A DNA stretch of 64,000 bases from Larus michahellis (Eukaryota > Chordata > Aves > Charadriiformes > Laridae): positions 1,555,001 through 1,619,000 of the forward strand of contig NC_133907.1 of NCBI RefSeq assembly GCF_964199755.1. The letters are read 5' to 3'. Under the pieces are notes generated by a model. It made no database searches, was not told the origin of the DNA, and saw nothing but the letters and a program-made list of their open reading frames with translations. A program made the position numbers and the translations under genes. Positions 39,450 to 51,432 of the stretch are shown piece by piece (position 1 is the stretch's first letter; each line of letters opens with the position of its first letter).

Positions 39450-42400
39450 GTTTGTGCTGAACGTGGGCAGTGTAGAATTTTTAGTCAGTAGTAATGCGGG
39501 ATCGGCTCTGCAGTGCCACGACTTACGGTAAAGCTGCCTCACCCAGTATCCAAGGTGCCAGTTCGAGAATGGTTTTTTTATCTTGTCATTTTCTTTGTGA
39601 CTCCAGCAGGTTCCTGTTACTTAGGATTAAAAGATTGTGTTGCCAAATGCATTTTTCTCTTACTGAAGCCAAACACTACATAATTGAAAAGTGAATTTTC
39701 CCTAATGACCACAATAAGTGCTATATGTTTTGCTGTTAATGTATCTATAAATGTGAAGTTGCATAATACTCTTGCTTTCCTGAATACACATTCATATGAA
39801 TCTGTTTCTTAGAACTGCTTGTTCTCTGTCATATCAAAAGTGTTTTGGCAAAAAAGAAATAAGATTAACTGCATTTATGTACCAAATTTGGAATATTGAA
39901 ACATGATTTAATTAGTCTATTTTAGTTGCTGTTATTTAATTATGGAAATTTTTTTCCCCTTCTGTAGCAGTGCTTAATTTGAGTGAAAGGTTTTGAATGA
40001 AATTTGAATGCAATAGCAGATATTTTATTGGAACCTAGAAAGAAAACTTCACCAGGGTCTAGTGTGTATCGTAGATTTTCATTTTGGATGGCTGTATAGT
40101 CTCTTTTAGGACTGACTCTGGACAGTAGCTTCCCAATTCCTTGAAAAAGGTTTTACACATCCAAAAAGCCAGGAGCCATAGTGTGGGAGGAGCTAGTTCC
40201 TGTCTCTGGGCTAGTAGAGGTGTTGCGAGGGCTCAAACTGGGGTCTCACAAACTAAATATATTAAAAAGCTAACACCCCTGCATATTTCAGGTCTTTGTG
40301 TGCATGAGAGCATTTATCTCTGCAGTGTTCCTCATCATACCCCTCTTGATGTATAATTTCTACATAATCTCAAGTTTGATAACAGTAATGGGGAACAGTC
40401 ATTGCTGTCCGAGGTAATTGCATTGTTCTGTAAGGGCCACTCCAAGCTGGAATGAAACAGGATTTCTACATTTTGAAACATCTACAGTTTTGTGTTTCTG
40501 GATGTTGCATATCTGATGTTGTTAGCTGAGTACTATAGTTTTTCCATCTTCTCTCCTTTTTTTTTTTTTCTCTGTCCCTTAGGTTAAAAAAAGCCAAATT
40601 TTTTGGCATTTCCTTTATAAGTACCATTTTTTGTGATTGGTGGTAGGTATTAAGCAAGTTGAAATTGGAACATCACATAGCTGCTGGCCATAAGTTTACA
40701 AGTTTAATACAGCAGTTGCAAACTGAAAATCTAAGGGCACTAGAGCATAACCAGATGTGATCTATACTTCCGATCTATACATAAGTAGAAAAACAAAAAT
40801 TTAAGCTATAGCATATAATCAAGTTGTCAGGCTGTTCCCTTCTCCTTCACATTTTTAGGATGTGATGCAAATGAGCTTTTAAAATCAATTTGAACTTGTC
40901 AACACTGTTAATGAAAATGTTAATGCCTTGTTAGCTGTCAACTAATGATAGTGGAGGTTTTCATTCCTTACTTAATGGTGGTACCGAATATAAGAAATCA
41001 TGATTTATAGCCTGAAAATGGAATAACAGTGTAAGCTTTTCTGGTCAGAGAACTCCCCGAGCTTACCTCATAACGGTGCTGTACTGCACAAGGTGTGATA
41101 TTGATGAATAGTTTTATGACTCATTTGGTAAGATCTATGAAGGCAGTTACTTCATAAGGTGGCATTTTATCACAGTTGCTTTCGACCTGCTGCAGTTGAG
41201 TCATTGATTGGAGTTAGTCGGGGGAAGCAAAAGCTACAGACTTAGGGAATGCCAGTGAAAGTGCTGATATTTGTATCTCTTTTTTATTTTCTCTAAAGAA
41301 TCTATTTCTGACATTGTACCAATGATTGCTTTATGTATGCCAAATTATTCTGTCATTAAATGAGGTTTTGTAATTCTGTTTGGAGTGGAAAAGTCTGAGT
41401 TTAATATTAGCAGATGCTCGTTTTCATGTGGTTTTTGTTTTTGTTTGGTGGGTTTTTTTTCCGTAGGCCTACTTTGTCAGTGCTTTCTGGATTTTTGATT
41501 GAAGAAATTGAACTTTGAATCTATACGCATTCATGCATCATTTAGTTAGTTTGCAGAAGTCCACTCAATTAAAATTCAGAGCTGAGAGCTAGAGAGATCT
41601 GTGTGAGGACCCCTTTCTTGAAGAAATAATTCAGGTTTTAAATGCTGTTTTGTGGATGTGGTTTAGGGAGTATTGGCAAGACGAACAATTTATATTAAGT
41701 GCTCTGTTTACTTTCAGAACTGCACTTTATTGAAAAAATCAAAATCCAAATTTAACGCTTGAAGAAGTCTTAATTTTAATACACTGAAGAATTCTTTCTG
41801 TCAGTGTTTGGCTTTAACACTGTCAGTGATCGGTAGTTACTGGTGTATCTCTATGTATAGTTAAGACCCACTTCTCAGCTCTGCGTAGATCCTGAGTCTA
41901 GTTTTGCTTTTGAGTTGGAAGATTACTTTTTCCATTTTGAAATAAGACTTTGGAATAAGAGTTTTGGATGTGTGGATTGGTTTTTTGTTTGTTTTTGTGA
42001 TGGTTTCGTTTTGTGTTTGACTTTTTTTTTTTTCTTAATGTAGTAGTATATTGTAGTTCTAGGCTCTGTCTCTGGGATACAGTAGGCAGAATAAAGCATA
42101 GTCATGCCAATATTCATGAGTTCTTCAGTTTTGAAAGAGAAGCTATCTCTGTGCATTCAAGGAATGAATGAAGACTTGCTGGATGTTTCTTATTTACTAG
42201 TTCCTGGTTTAATGTGTCTCTCATACCTTCTATAAATGGTAGACATCTGAACTAAATCTGAAGCTCGTTTCTCGGTTCTTAAAATTAAGTATTTTGCAGA
42301 AGGAGGATTTGATGGCAGAAGTTAACTCTCTCCGAGCAGGTCCCAACAGACTGGCTTTCACTTCAGGAGAGGTGTTTGTCAGGATACAAGTATCCGTAGT

Positions 42401-44688
42401 CAACATGTGTGTCCAGAAATTTTCACTGGATTCTTTATTCAAAAATAGAATTGTTCATATTTATGTTACTCAGGAATAATAATTTAAAAAATGAGTTAGT
42501 AAAGAGCGGAAATCTATTATTCTTCACTTGTCCTTCTTTTAAACTCATGATGTACTGGAGCACTGAGAAAGAAAGCAAAGAACATGCCTGTTCATAGTAA
42601 ATTGATACTGAAAACATTTGATAAAAGAACTGATTTGTCCCTTTCCCTGCTGGGTTTAGATTTCAGTTAACAAAAAGCTGTGCAGAAGTAGCTGGTCATG
42701 TATCAAAGAGTTTAGATCTAATAGGTCTTTGAACAGATAGTGTAAACATATGGGAATAGAGTTTGAAAGCAGAGATGTTCTTTTATAACTGGAGCTGCCT
42801 TTTTAATCCTGGTCAGTGTCGTAAAATAGCCGTTGATAAGCAAAAAATTGCTGTAGCTGGTGACTGTAAGCGGCACGTTTGCTGCACAGTTTACATTGCA
42901 GTATTATGTTAAATTCTCTTGAAGTACATTCCTAAATAGACATGGAATCCTAAATGGACGTAGTAAAAGCCCTGAATTTTTTGAAGTTTTTGGTAAAAAC
43001 TTTATTTTACTAGTAGTACAAACTGGCTACATAAGAGTTCCTATGTACAGGATTTTTTGATTGTTTTGTTTTTTCTGTTTCTGTTCCCAGCTGGTGGAAG
43101 TAGCAAAACTTTCACTGAGTTCCGTAGGAGAATGAAGCTCTTAATTTTCTCAACATTGTGTTTAAATTATAAATTTATTTTGCATAAGTATTGGTTTTCC
43201 TATGAGTATCTCTTTATTTTGCAGGTGTTTTCCTAGATCCTTTTTACATATATTTCTATATGAGAAATCCAGTTTGTAGTTTGTAGAAACTGAAGTTTGC
43301 TTTTATTCTAAGTAATTGATTAACTTCTGAGTATTTATTTGCCTTTCACTTTTGTCAGTGGCATAATTTCTTATGTCCACTATACTTCAAAAAGTGTTTA
43401 TTTATGTAAATTGATTTTTATACACTTCACACTGTCTCCAAAATAATTAGTCACTGGGGGAGGACACAAAAATGACTGAATGGGAGAGTTAGATCAATTG
43501 AGAAAAGGAAGTGCCTATTGTGTTACATCATTGGATGGGAAATGAGCTCTATACTTGAAGTTATTCAAGCAAAATGTATGATTAAGCACAAAGCCTGAAA
43601 TTAAGTATTTTAATATTCTATAATATCAGCCTCCAATTCTTTTGTTATGGTTTGAGATTTTAAAAAACATAAAGGTTTTGAGGGCAGAGTTTTACTAGTT
43701 GCATTCATAGTTAAGATAGAGGCTTTGATTGTGAACTTGCAGGTAGGATTTAACAAGCCTGTCCCAGCACAACACCTGATAACAAATACAGCAAATATCT
43801 AAAAGCAAACTTCCTATGGTTGGTTGGTTTGTTTCTTGGTATTCAGATTAGCAGAGTTTATAACTCCAGCAACCCTGTATTTTTCATGTCTGGTTATCTT
43901 GATTGTTTTCAAGAAAATTAAGGCAGCTATCCCTGTGCCTATCTTAACTTTGTGCATTATCCAAATTAGGCTACAGTCTCTTCAGATTGAAAAGACAATG
44001 TTCTTATGAGGAAATGTTATGTGTGCTCAATGCTTAAAGGAGAGTTTTATTGAACTTGAGCTTTTAAAGAGAAAACAATTTAATTCATGAAGAAAACTAA
44101 AAGCATCGGATTAGTCTAATAGCAAATTGTATTTCTTAAAGGGAGAAGCATGCGAATTTACTTATTCCTAGCATTACCTCAAAGACATCCTCTCTACTTT
44201 GGTTTATTATGAAATCATTTTTCTCAGCACTGTGGCCAAATCTCTTTCATTATTCTTTTAAAGAATTCAATTTAACCTGACCATACCTTTAATATAGTAT
44301 TTTGATCAAGAACATGGACACTTTATTAAACTAGATGCCTTACCATTTCATCCAATTCCAGCCATAAACTGTTATTACTTATCTGATGAGACTTGCTTAA
44401 AAGAAGAATGTTACAGGTAACCTAAGACTGCCGAGTTGTTTGTGAGTGTCTGCTGCACATTCCCTTCTCTTCACAAACGTGGTTTGAGTTATACTTAGTG
44501 TTTGCTTGAAGAATGCTGTTCAGATCATCCGCTGCCTCTAAAAACTGATCTGGGGTAACGTTGTGGGTTTTTTTAAGTGGATAAAATATATTTTAAAATA
44601 ATCCCATGTTTAGAAAAGATTGCCATTGTCTGTTCATACTATATTGACTAGTAGCCAGAACAGATTTTTTTTTTTTCTTTCTTATACA
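39450..44688. other. AT-rich noncoding stretch
   Basis: No gene recognised. T-rich/TG-rich DNA at 41975-42033 ends in a T12 run. A further T run lies at about 40558-40570. Short frames at 42230-42617 overlap on both strands and show nothing recognisable. Confidence 0.55.
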
Positions 44689-44710
44689 ACAGCATGGAAC
44701 ATGCTGTGTA
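44689..44710. promoter_or_regulatory. Inverted repeat with glucocorticoid-response-like core
   Basis: ACAGCATG-GAA-CATGCTGT (44689-44707) is a perfect 8-base inverted repeat with a 3-base spacer. Within it GGAACA-TGC-TGTGTA (44696-44710) resembles a steroid-receptor element GAACAnnnTGT. This is a motif match only. Confidence 0.25.
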
Positions 44711-44947
44711 TTTGCCTTATGGTGTTACTTGTGACAGCATGATTAGAGTAAGGGTAAAGTCCTTCTCTGACCACTTTTAAGATTACTGCCGGGAAGCGTC
44801 TGGGCAGGGCTGAAGCGGTGTCCTGTGAGCCTTGCCTGTGTTGACAGTAGCGTAGGGAGGGAAAGGGGCAGTGTGAAGAAGTATATTGAGCTACAGTGGC
44901 CCTAGCTCTTGATCTATAGAAGATTAACCTGTCCTGCAGTTCTACTG

Positions 44948-45170
44948 CAGTGATTCTCAACCCGTTTAGGCTGCCCTCTTATCTTCTATTTTCTGTAACG
45001 GTGGCTTTCTGTCTCCTTTGTGTTTCTGTTTCTCACATCTTTGCTCCTATTTGCCTCTGTCTCCCGGGCTCAGTTACTCTGCATAGTTTGGAAGCCAGGA
45101 GAAGAGAAAGAGAGGCCGATGAAATTTGTTTTAGATACATCGCACACCACCCCTTGTTTGAGAGCCACTG
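44948..45170. mobile_element. Nonautonomous hAT-type DNA transposon (Charlie/MER5-like)
   Basis: The left end CAGTGATTCTCAACCCG and the right end TTGTTTGAGAGCCACTG are imperfect terminal inverted repeats, matching at 12 of the first 15 bases. They carry the CAGTGNTTCTCAA signature of hAT-Charlie elements. The element is 223 bases, too short for a transposase, and its interior has only short frames, so it is an internally deleted, immobile relic. The flanking 8-base sequences (TTCTACTG and TTTGAGCA) do not clearly match, so the target-site duplication has decayed or the ends are off by a few bases. The family name is an inference from the termini. Confidence 0.75.
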
Positions 45171-48093
45171 TTTGAGCATGAAAATAATCTCAAGAGAGGG
45201 CAGCTGAGCCATTTGTAAAAAGAACCTAATTTTGATTCAATCCAAGTGATAATTGGACTACTCAGGAACAGCAAAGCACCAGGTGTTAGACAGTGTTCCT
45301 GCTGAATCAGTGAAAGCATAAGGGGCTAAGGAAGTCAAAGACTTAACAAATTAGTTCTGTTGGTTTAGGAGTGAGCTGTGTTGCTGGGAAAAAACCCAAC
45401 TAAGAAATGAAGGCAGGCAGATGTTTACCTAAATCTTTTCCGTTACCTTGCAGAGTACTTCCCTTTTAAAGGCATATATCTGTAAAACATTCGTATTTTT
45501 TCTTATATAGACGAGATAAAGTCAAGGATTCCACATACTAGCTTCACATGTAGCAAAGACTTTCAGTTAATCCACTAATCTAGACAGGATGGAGATTGCT
45601 TGAAAACACACTTTTCTCTTAAATTCTGATAAAATATGTTGTATAGATAAAAGAGCCTAACCAGGAAGAAAGAATGAAGTCTTCATTTAGAAAATAAAGA
45701 AATAAAAAAAATAAAAAACCCCAAAAAAACCCAACCACAATTTTGAAGTACACTTATAGCTTTTGTTTAATTTTTTTTTTTTTATTTAAAAAAAGTAAAT
45801 TGTACTTTTGAAGTTAACAGTTTGTCATCTACAGGTAGCAGATTATTCTGTTTGGTGTGGAGTTTCTTTCCATCTGTGAGTGGCAGTTATTCCTAGCTCC
45901 AAATCATTAATGGCAGGAAATGGTGGTTTGGTCTCAACTTCATTATTCTGTGGTATGTGCAACACGTTAACTATTTCAGTGAGAGGAACTAAACCCAGTT
46001 ATTAGATACTGTTCTTTCCCGTTTGAAAACATGACTCTCTTACCTCTTCAGTAACTCAATAGCATGTTGTCAGCCACTCACAGAAGGACACTGCTAAACA
46101 GTAAGAAGTCTAGCAGTTGATATGGCAGTTGTTGATTATCCTACAAAATCAATTACTCTGGTAGGTGAAGCAAAATCATTCAAGTTATGATAGTGGCAAA
46201 CAGTGAAAAGATTCTTATTTGTCACTTACTGCAAAGCAATAGTGCAGTGGGGGCCTCCCAGCATCATACGAAATCGCAGGATGAGCAAAAGCAGTTTGGT
46301 GGAGTAGTGGAACACGCTGGAGACTGTCTCTCCTTGGTAGAACTTAGGAGTGCAATTAGGTGCACACGCAGTCAGATGTGAAGATTGATGGGCTTCTGTC
46401 ATTTTGTGCTAGCTGAGCAGCTGGCCCTCTATGTGAGGCCATTGAATTGTCAAGTTTTGCAGCAAAGAAACAAAGTCCATGCCTGTTCCAGCAGAGTGTA
46501 CAAAATAAACTTGCAAGGGCACAATGGGGTGGTTCCCCAGGTTGGAAAATGCAGAAGAATCTGTCATTCTATCTTTGCCTCTCCTTTGTTTGACTGTTAC
46601 ATCATGCATTAAAAAAAATACACACATACACAACTTATTTTTTGAAAATAGACTTTTATGAAATTGAAGACTAAGTCAATCAATGTCTTATTCCGAGCTG
46701 CCTGCGTTGGGTACCATCAGATTTAAAACGTATGGTAAGTAAATAACAACATGAAACTGATGAACCAGAAAAGAAAAGGGGTCACATGCTGCGTTTTGTT
46801 AGTCAGCACAGCAGTGAAATACCAAAGGATGATGAGATGTTGTCTCCTGATATAAAGCTAAAAATGCATCACTCATAATGCTATCACAAGAAGGCAGAAA
46901 GAAGGTTAGTCCTAGGCACTGTATTTATATTTCACTGCTAACTTGACAGCCTACGGTTATTTCAGTTTGGGTTGGGGAACAATATTAAGATCCCTTCCTT
47001 TCTTCAGAGATTCGGGCACTTTTCACAGTCTGTTCTCAGTAGGCACCAATTGCTCAAAAATACACAGTACCTAAAGTAAAGGAATGTGGCCCACCAGATT
47101 TTACATGGTGAATGTGTATGTTTGAATGCAAAGGTTTGGTTGAGATTTGTACTATGTTACCTGATCAATGTCTTGTGAAGAAAGGCTTTCAGATTTTCCT
47201 GGGTTTATGATTTTTATTTGCAAATCCTGACCTTAACTGCGGTTGGTATTAGAGTGTAGATTGGCAGTATAAAGGTTTCACTTGCCGTACTCTAAGCTTT
47301 AATTGGCAAGTTAGATAGGTCATCTGTTACAAATAAATAAAATAAATACTTTATGTATATTGTTTGGTTTTCACCCCTGAAATTCTACCTGCACAAGCAG
47401 ATTATGTTCTCTAAGCAGCATAGAAAGGCATCTTTTTATTCTGCTCCTTAGGGGGAAATTTAAGCCTGCAAGATTCTACTTCTAACCACTTTAAACAGCA
47501 AAGTCACAGCGCTGATAAATTAACGGTGGTGCTGAATTCACAGAATTCTGCCACTCTGTCCTCGTACCCTGAGCTCAAGGGCAGCAAAAGGAGAGTAGGC
47601 AGCATCGGATGTCAGGGCAGCAACTGTGCCTGTCTGTGGATACATGATGCGCTGTTAGTCTCTAGGAATATGTATTTTGTCAGGGTAACGGGTAAATGGC
47701 TAAATACCATCCACCTGTTTTCATATCTGGACATAATTATTTGAAGCAAGAAAAGCTTTCTTTTCTGTCATAAAGTACAGTTTCTAGGCAAAAAAGATAT
47801 TTGAATGTTTATAAGTGGGTGTTAGGAATGCTTCTGGCCTTAAACACTGGCAAGTTTTTCCTGTGTGCAAACATCCTTCCTAGAGGCAATGTTTGCTTCA
47901 AAATAAAACCTCCCACTCTGCCTTGTGAGCAGTCCAAGGCTGTCTTAGGCAGTGGGAGTGGTGATCTGAGGAACTGTAGCCACAAACTCCGTGGGATGTT
48001 TTTGAATTGTTGGTATTGAAAAGGGTGTTGATACAAAACCATAATTATTTTCTGATTGGATCATCTATTTCAGTGGTGCTATCCTGATTCAGT
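45171..48093. other. AT-rich noncoding stretch
   Basis: No gene recognised. Simple sequence includes an A-rich tract at 45690-45737 and a T13 run at 45771-45783 followed by A7. A strong donor-like ATG|GTAAGTA at about 46732 has no open coding exon to its left. Frames at 46187-46633 and 47526-48042 show no domain. Confidence 0.5.
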
Positions 48094-48132
48094 AAATTAA
48101 TTAATAATAATTAATTATTAATTAATTAATTT
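48094..48132. repeat. TTAA/ATTA microsatellite, near-palindromic
   Basis: The tract is composed almost entirely of TTAATTAA-type units (39 bases of A and T) that read nearly the same on both strands. It contains many TAATTA homeodomain cores. It is most simply a microsatellite. Confidence 0.8.
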
Positions 48133-51100
48133 CCCTCTACTCTTCTTTACATTCTTCTGAGATTTGTTTATTGCACATTCTCGCATGCTTTCCTGAAATT
48201 GGGACAAATTTGCTCCTTTTTTGCCTTCTATCTTCTTTCACGTTTCTAGTCACCTGCTTTGGATTTACGTTTCTTCTTTAGGAGAGCTTTCTAGATCTTG
48301 CTTAAATGCCTTCTGCTACCATGTTCCTTTCTGAGAGAACATTCTTCTATAAAGAAAGTCAATACTGGAAGAATAGCACCAGCTGGGACTGGTGTTTGTT
48401 TTCTTCAAATAATATTTTACAGGAATTTAAATCACCAGGTGGATAAGTGCAGAAATTATGGCAATTTGCCTAATTGCAGGAATCGCTTTAGATTTGTCCC
48501 CAAGTTTGTTCTGGCATAATTCCTAATTCATTTACCAGCTGGTCAGCCATACACTTGATCGCTGTTTCTGCAGGTGCCAACTCCATCCCTGCTGCTGGTG
48601 TCTCTATTTATTTACCTTTTTAAAGGTTCAGTTGCTTTAAGCCTTTTTCTCTTAGGATGTGTTACTCATTTTGCAAGAGTGGTTACTTGTGATTACAGAG
48701 AGCAACAGAGCCTGATACAAACCCCATGAAGTCCACAGAAAGGATTGTGTTATATTCAAATAGCAGTTGGATCAGGCCTCCAGAGAGATCAGGTGAATGT
48801 TTTGCTCTAAATACAGATCCGTTCTGATTCTTCCCATCTTCCTGGTTAGAATAGCGTGAGTCTCTCAGGAAGGATTTTTTGTTTGATTTGCTTCCGCTGC
48901 CTTCTTTAAAAGGAGAGGAAAAAATACGCACAAATTATTTTATCAACTTTATTCAAACTTTAACAATTTTGTACAGTGAAACTCCAGAGTATCTCAAGCT
49001 GCTCATGTTTGGGATGAAAACCCCTGCAATTTGTAAACTGTCAAACTTAATACAAGATCTTAGTGTTAATAGGATTTTATTGACTTCTACCATCAGCAGA
49101 GGAACAGGTTGATAAAGTGCCACAAAGGAAATGAAGACACAATACTCATTTTACTTGCATCTCCAGAGCCGTGTAAATTTGATTGCTGAATTTATGATAA
49201 TCCAGCTCATTGGCCGTTGCTCTCCTGGGGGAGTGAGGACAAGAGAGGATTTCTGGAAACGAGTGACTTTAGAGCTGTAAAATCAGATGTTGTGGAGATT
49301 TTGTGAAAATGGATTAAAGTATTGGTGTCCAGTTACTGTGAGAGGACACAAGAATGCACTGTATTATTTATTTCCTATGTTTTTGCTGATATCCTGCCAG
49401 TTTTCCTTTTCCTTGCTCCCATAGGCAGCTTCATTTGCACAGCTATTTTTGAGTGGTGTTGATGTAATTAGCGCAGTAGAATGAACAAATGCAAGACTAA
49501 GAATATTAAGAAAGTGAAGCAAAGTGACAACATGAACTTCATGACGCTTGCAAATTAAGCTGGGGTTTTGGGTTTTTTCGTTATGTTCACTAAAGGCACA
49601 ACCAAATATTCAGAGAGTTTAAAATGTGTGGCTGTTGGAGTGGGCTTAGGTTGTACGTGAGTTAAGTACAATATCAAGGTCCTTGGAGATTAGAAAGAAA
49701 AATGAGGTGACTGGAATTTATCATAACACCAATCAATTCAGTTTTCCAGAGAGAAAAACATGGTCCCTCGCCTTTTTAAAGAAGGGGTTGTGTATTTAAA
49801 GTGACTGTTACAAGTCTCTACTGTTTTAACAGTTCATAAATGTGGTGTTAGGGAAAATGTGTAGTTCTAATACTTCCAAGAAGGGAAACATACTGTGTCT
49901 CCAGTGGGGACCAGTTATTGAGGCGGTGTTATGCTGAGACCACAATGGTAAGAAGCAACTGGGGGGAAAAGAAACCACCCAGTTTTGGTTGCTACGATGT
50001 TTCCCCTTTTCTCTGTTGCATGTTTTCATTCCTTAATTGCAACACTTGAGACCTAATTGGTATTATTTTTGAACCCAACTTTCTTCACAGCCATGATGAA
50101 TTTCTCATGAAGAAAGTATATTCTTGCTGAACTTGATACAGCTGAAATAGCTTGCTTTTTTAATAGCAATTTGTTTACTACATTTCATCATTCATTTTGA
50201 TCCTTACTAAACGTTTGCTGTTCCTGGGATAATTAAAGACTTTTTGCCTTTTTTTTTTCTTTTTTTTAAAATCATATAGTGTACTAAGCTGATGTGCTCA
50301 TCCTCGTGTAGTTATCATTCCCAGCACTGAAAGAAAGGAGCACTAGCAGAACTCCACGCTCTGTGGCCAATAGATACCAATTTTTTTTCATTCCATAATT
50401 GCATCAGTGAGTAGCATTCAGCATAATGCCTGCAGTTGCCTGATATTGTTACAATCAGATTTGAAAACTCTGCCACTTCAGGCCTCTGTGTTTTGACTTT
50501 GTATATATTCTGTCTCCTTGAGAGGAGTATTTTGCTGTTTCAACTCAATGAGATGATATGAAAAGTTCCCTGAATTACCCGTATCATTAGCTGTTGATAG
50601 AACTACTTTAAAAATCTGCCTTTTCACTTGAAATGAAAAATCTGAAAAGTTTCACATAAACCCTGAAACATTCTGGTACTACAATAGTATAAAGGTGTAT
50701 GTGGGAGCTGTAGTTTGGGCTGCTGAAGTGACTGTCCTTACTGGCAGATGCCTCTGCCCTGATTGTGCATCCCTTTGTGCCACGTTCCACCTCCTGGGAA
50801 GAATGAAGTTGGGGTACGATAGAGCAGAAAAAGAACATGAGACATTTGTAGTTAACTCTGTTTTGACAATTACTCAGAAAGCTGTATTTAGAGGAATTCT
50901 GGTTGTGATAGAAAATCCAGAGAAGTGTATAATCTCTGCTGGTAACAATAGCGTTTAAGTACCCATTTTGTGATATCAAGACACGAGTTTTTATTTTCTG
51001 TCTCCTGTCATTTTATCCATAGTTCTCCCAAAGTTCCTAGCTCTTACAGGAAATGCAGAACTCTAAGCTTTCCTTTTAAATAAAGAAAGGTTCCAGACTC

Positions 51101-51411
51101 AAAGTTTGTGAAGGAACCGTACTCTTAAAAGGTTTTTGGAGACATAGTTACAAGGGGACTGAATTGCAAGATGGGGGTTGCTGGCATTTGTTTCGCTTAC
51201 TTCTCCAGATTTATTTCCCCCCTATAACTGCATCTCAGAATCTCACATATTGTCCAGCCCTGAGGTTGGCAGGAAGTGCAGCATGATCCTTGAAAATATG
51301 TGAATATATTGATGTGCTATTACAGATGCATACTCTTCTTCGCAGAGTGATCTAAAAGCCACACTGGATTTGCTGTACTGCTTTTTGGCTTATTTAACAA
51401 GGATGAGAAAT
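48133..51411. other. AT-rich noncoding stretch
   Basis: No gene recognised. Frames of 67-123 codons overlap on both strands at 50608-50979. The plus-strand one (87 codons from a GTG at 50695) has no splice-like left edge and no known domain. Confidence 0.5.
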
Positions 51412-51432
51412 AAAAAAAAAAAAAAAAAAAAA
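51412..51432 (+). repeat. A21 tract
   Basis: Twenty-one consecutive A follow GAGAAAT. Such a run could be the tail of an old retroposed sequence, but I recognise no source gene upstream and no flanking duplication. Confidence 0.8.

Noticed and set aside
39561..39570. GTTCGAGAAT resembling a tRNA B box
   Set aside because: The flanking bases do not form the five-pair T stem, and no A box or acceptor stem is found at the right distance.
46625..46732. Possible exon ending at the strong donor ATG|GTAAGTA
   Set aside because: All three frames contain a stop before the donor and the upstream pyrimidine tract is weak.
50608..50979. 123-codon minus-strand frame overlapping an 87-codon plus-strand frame
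   Set aside because: No recognisable domain or exon boundaries, and the lengths fit chance.
51361..51432. A21 tract as the tail of a processed pseudogene
   Set aside because: No recognisable coding remnant upstream and no target-site duplication seen.
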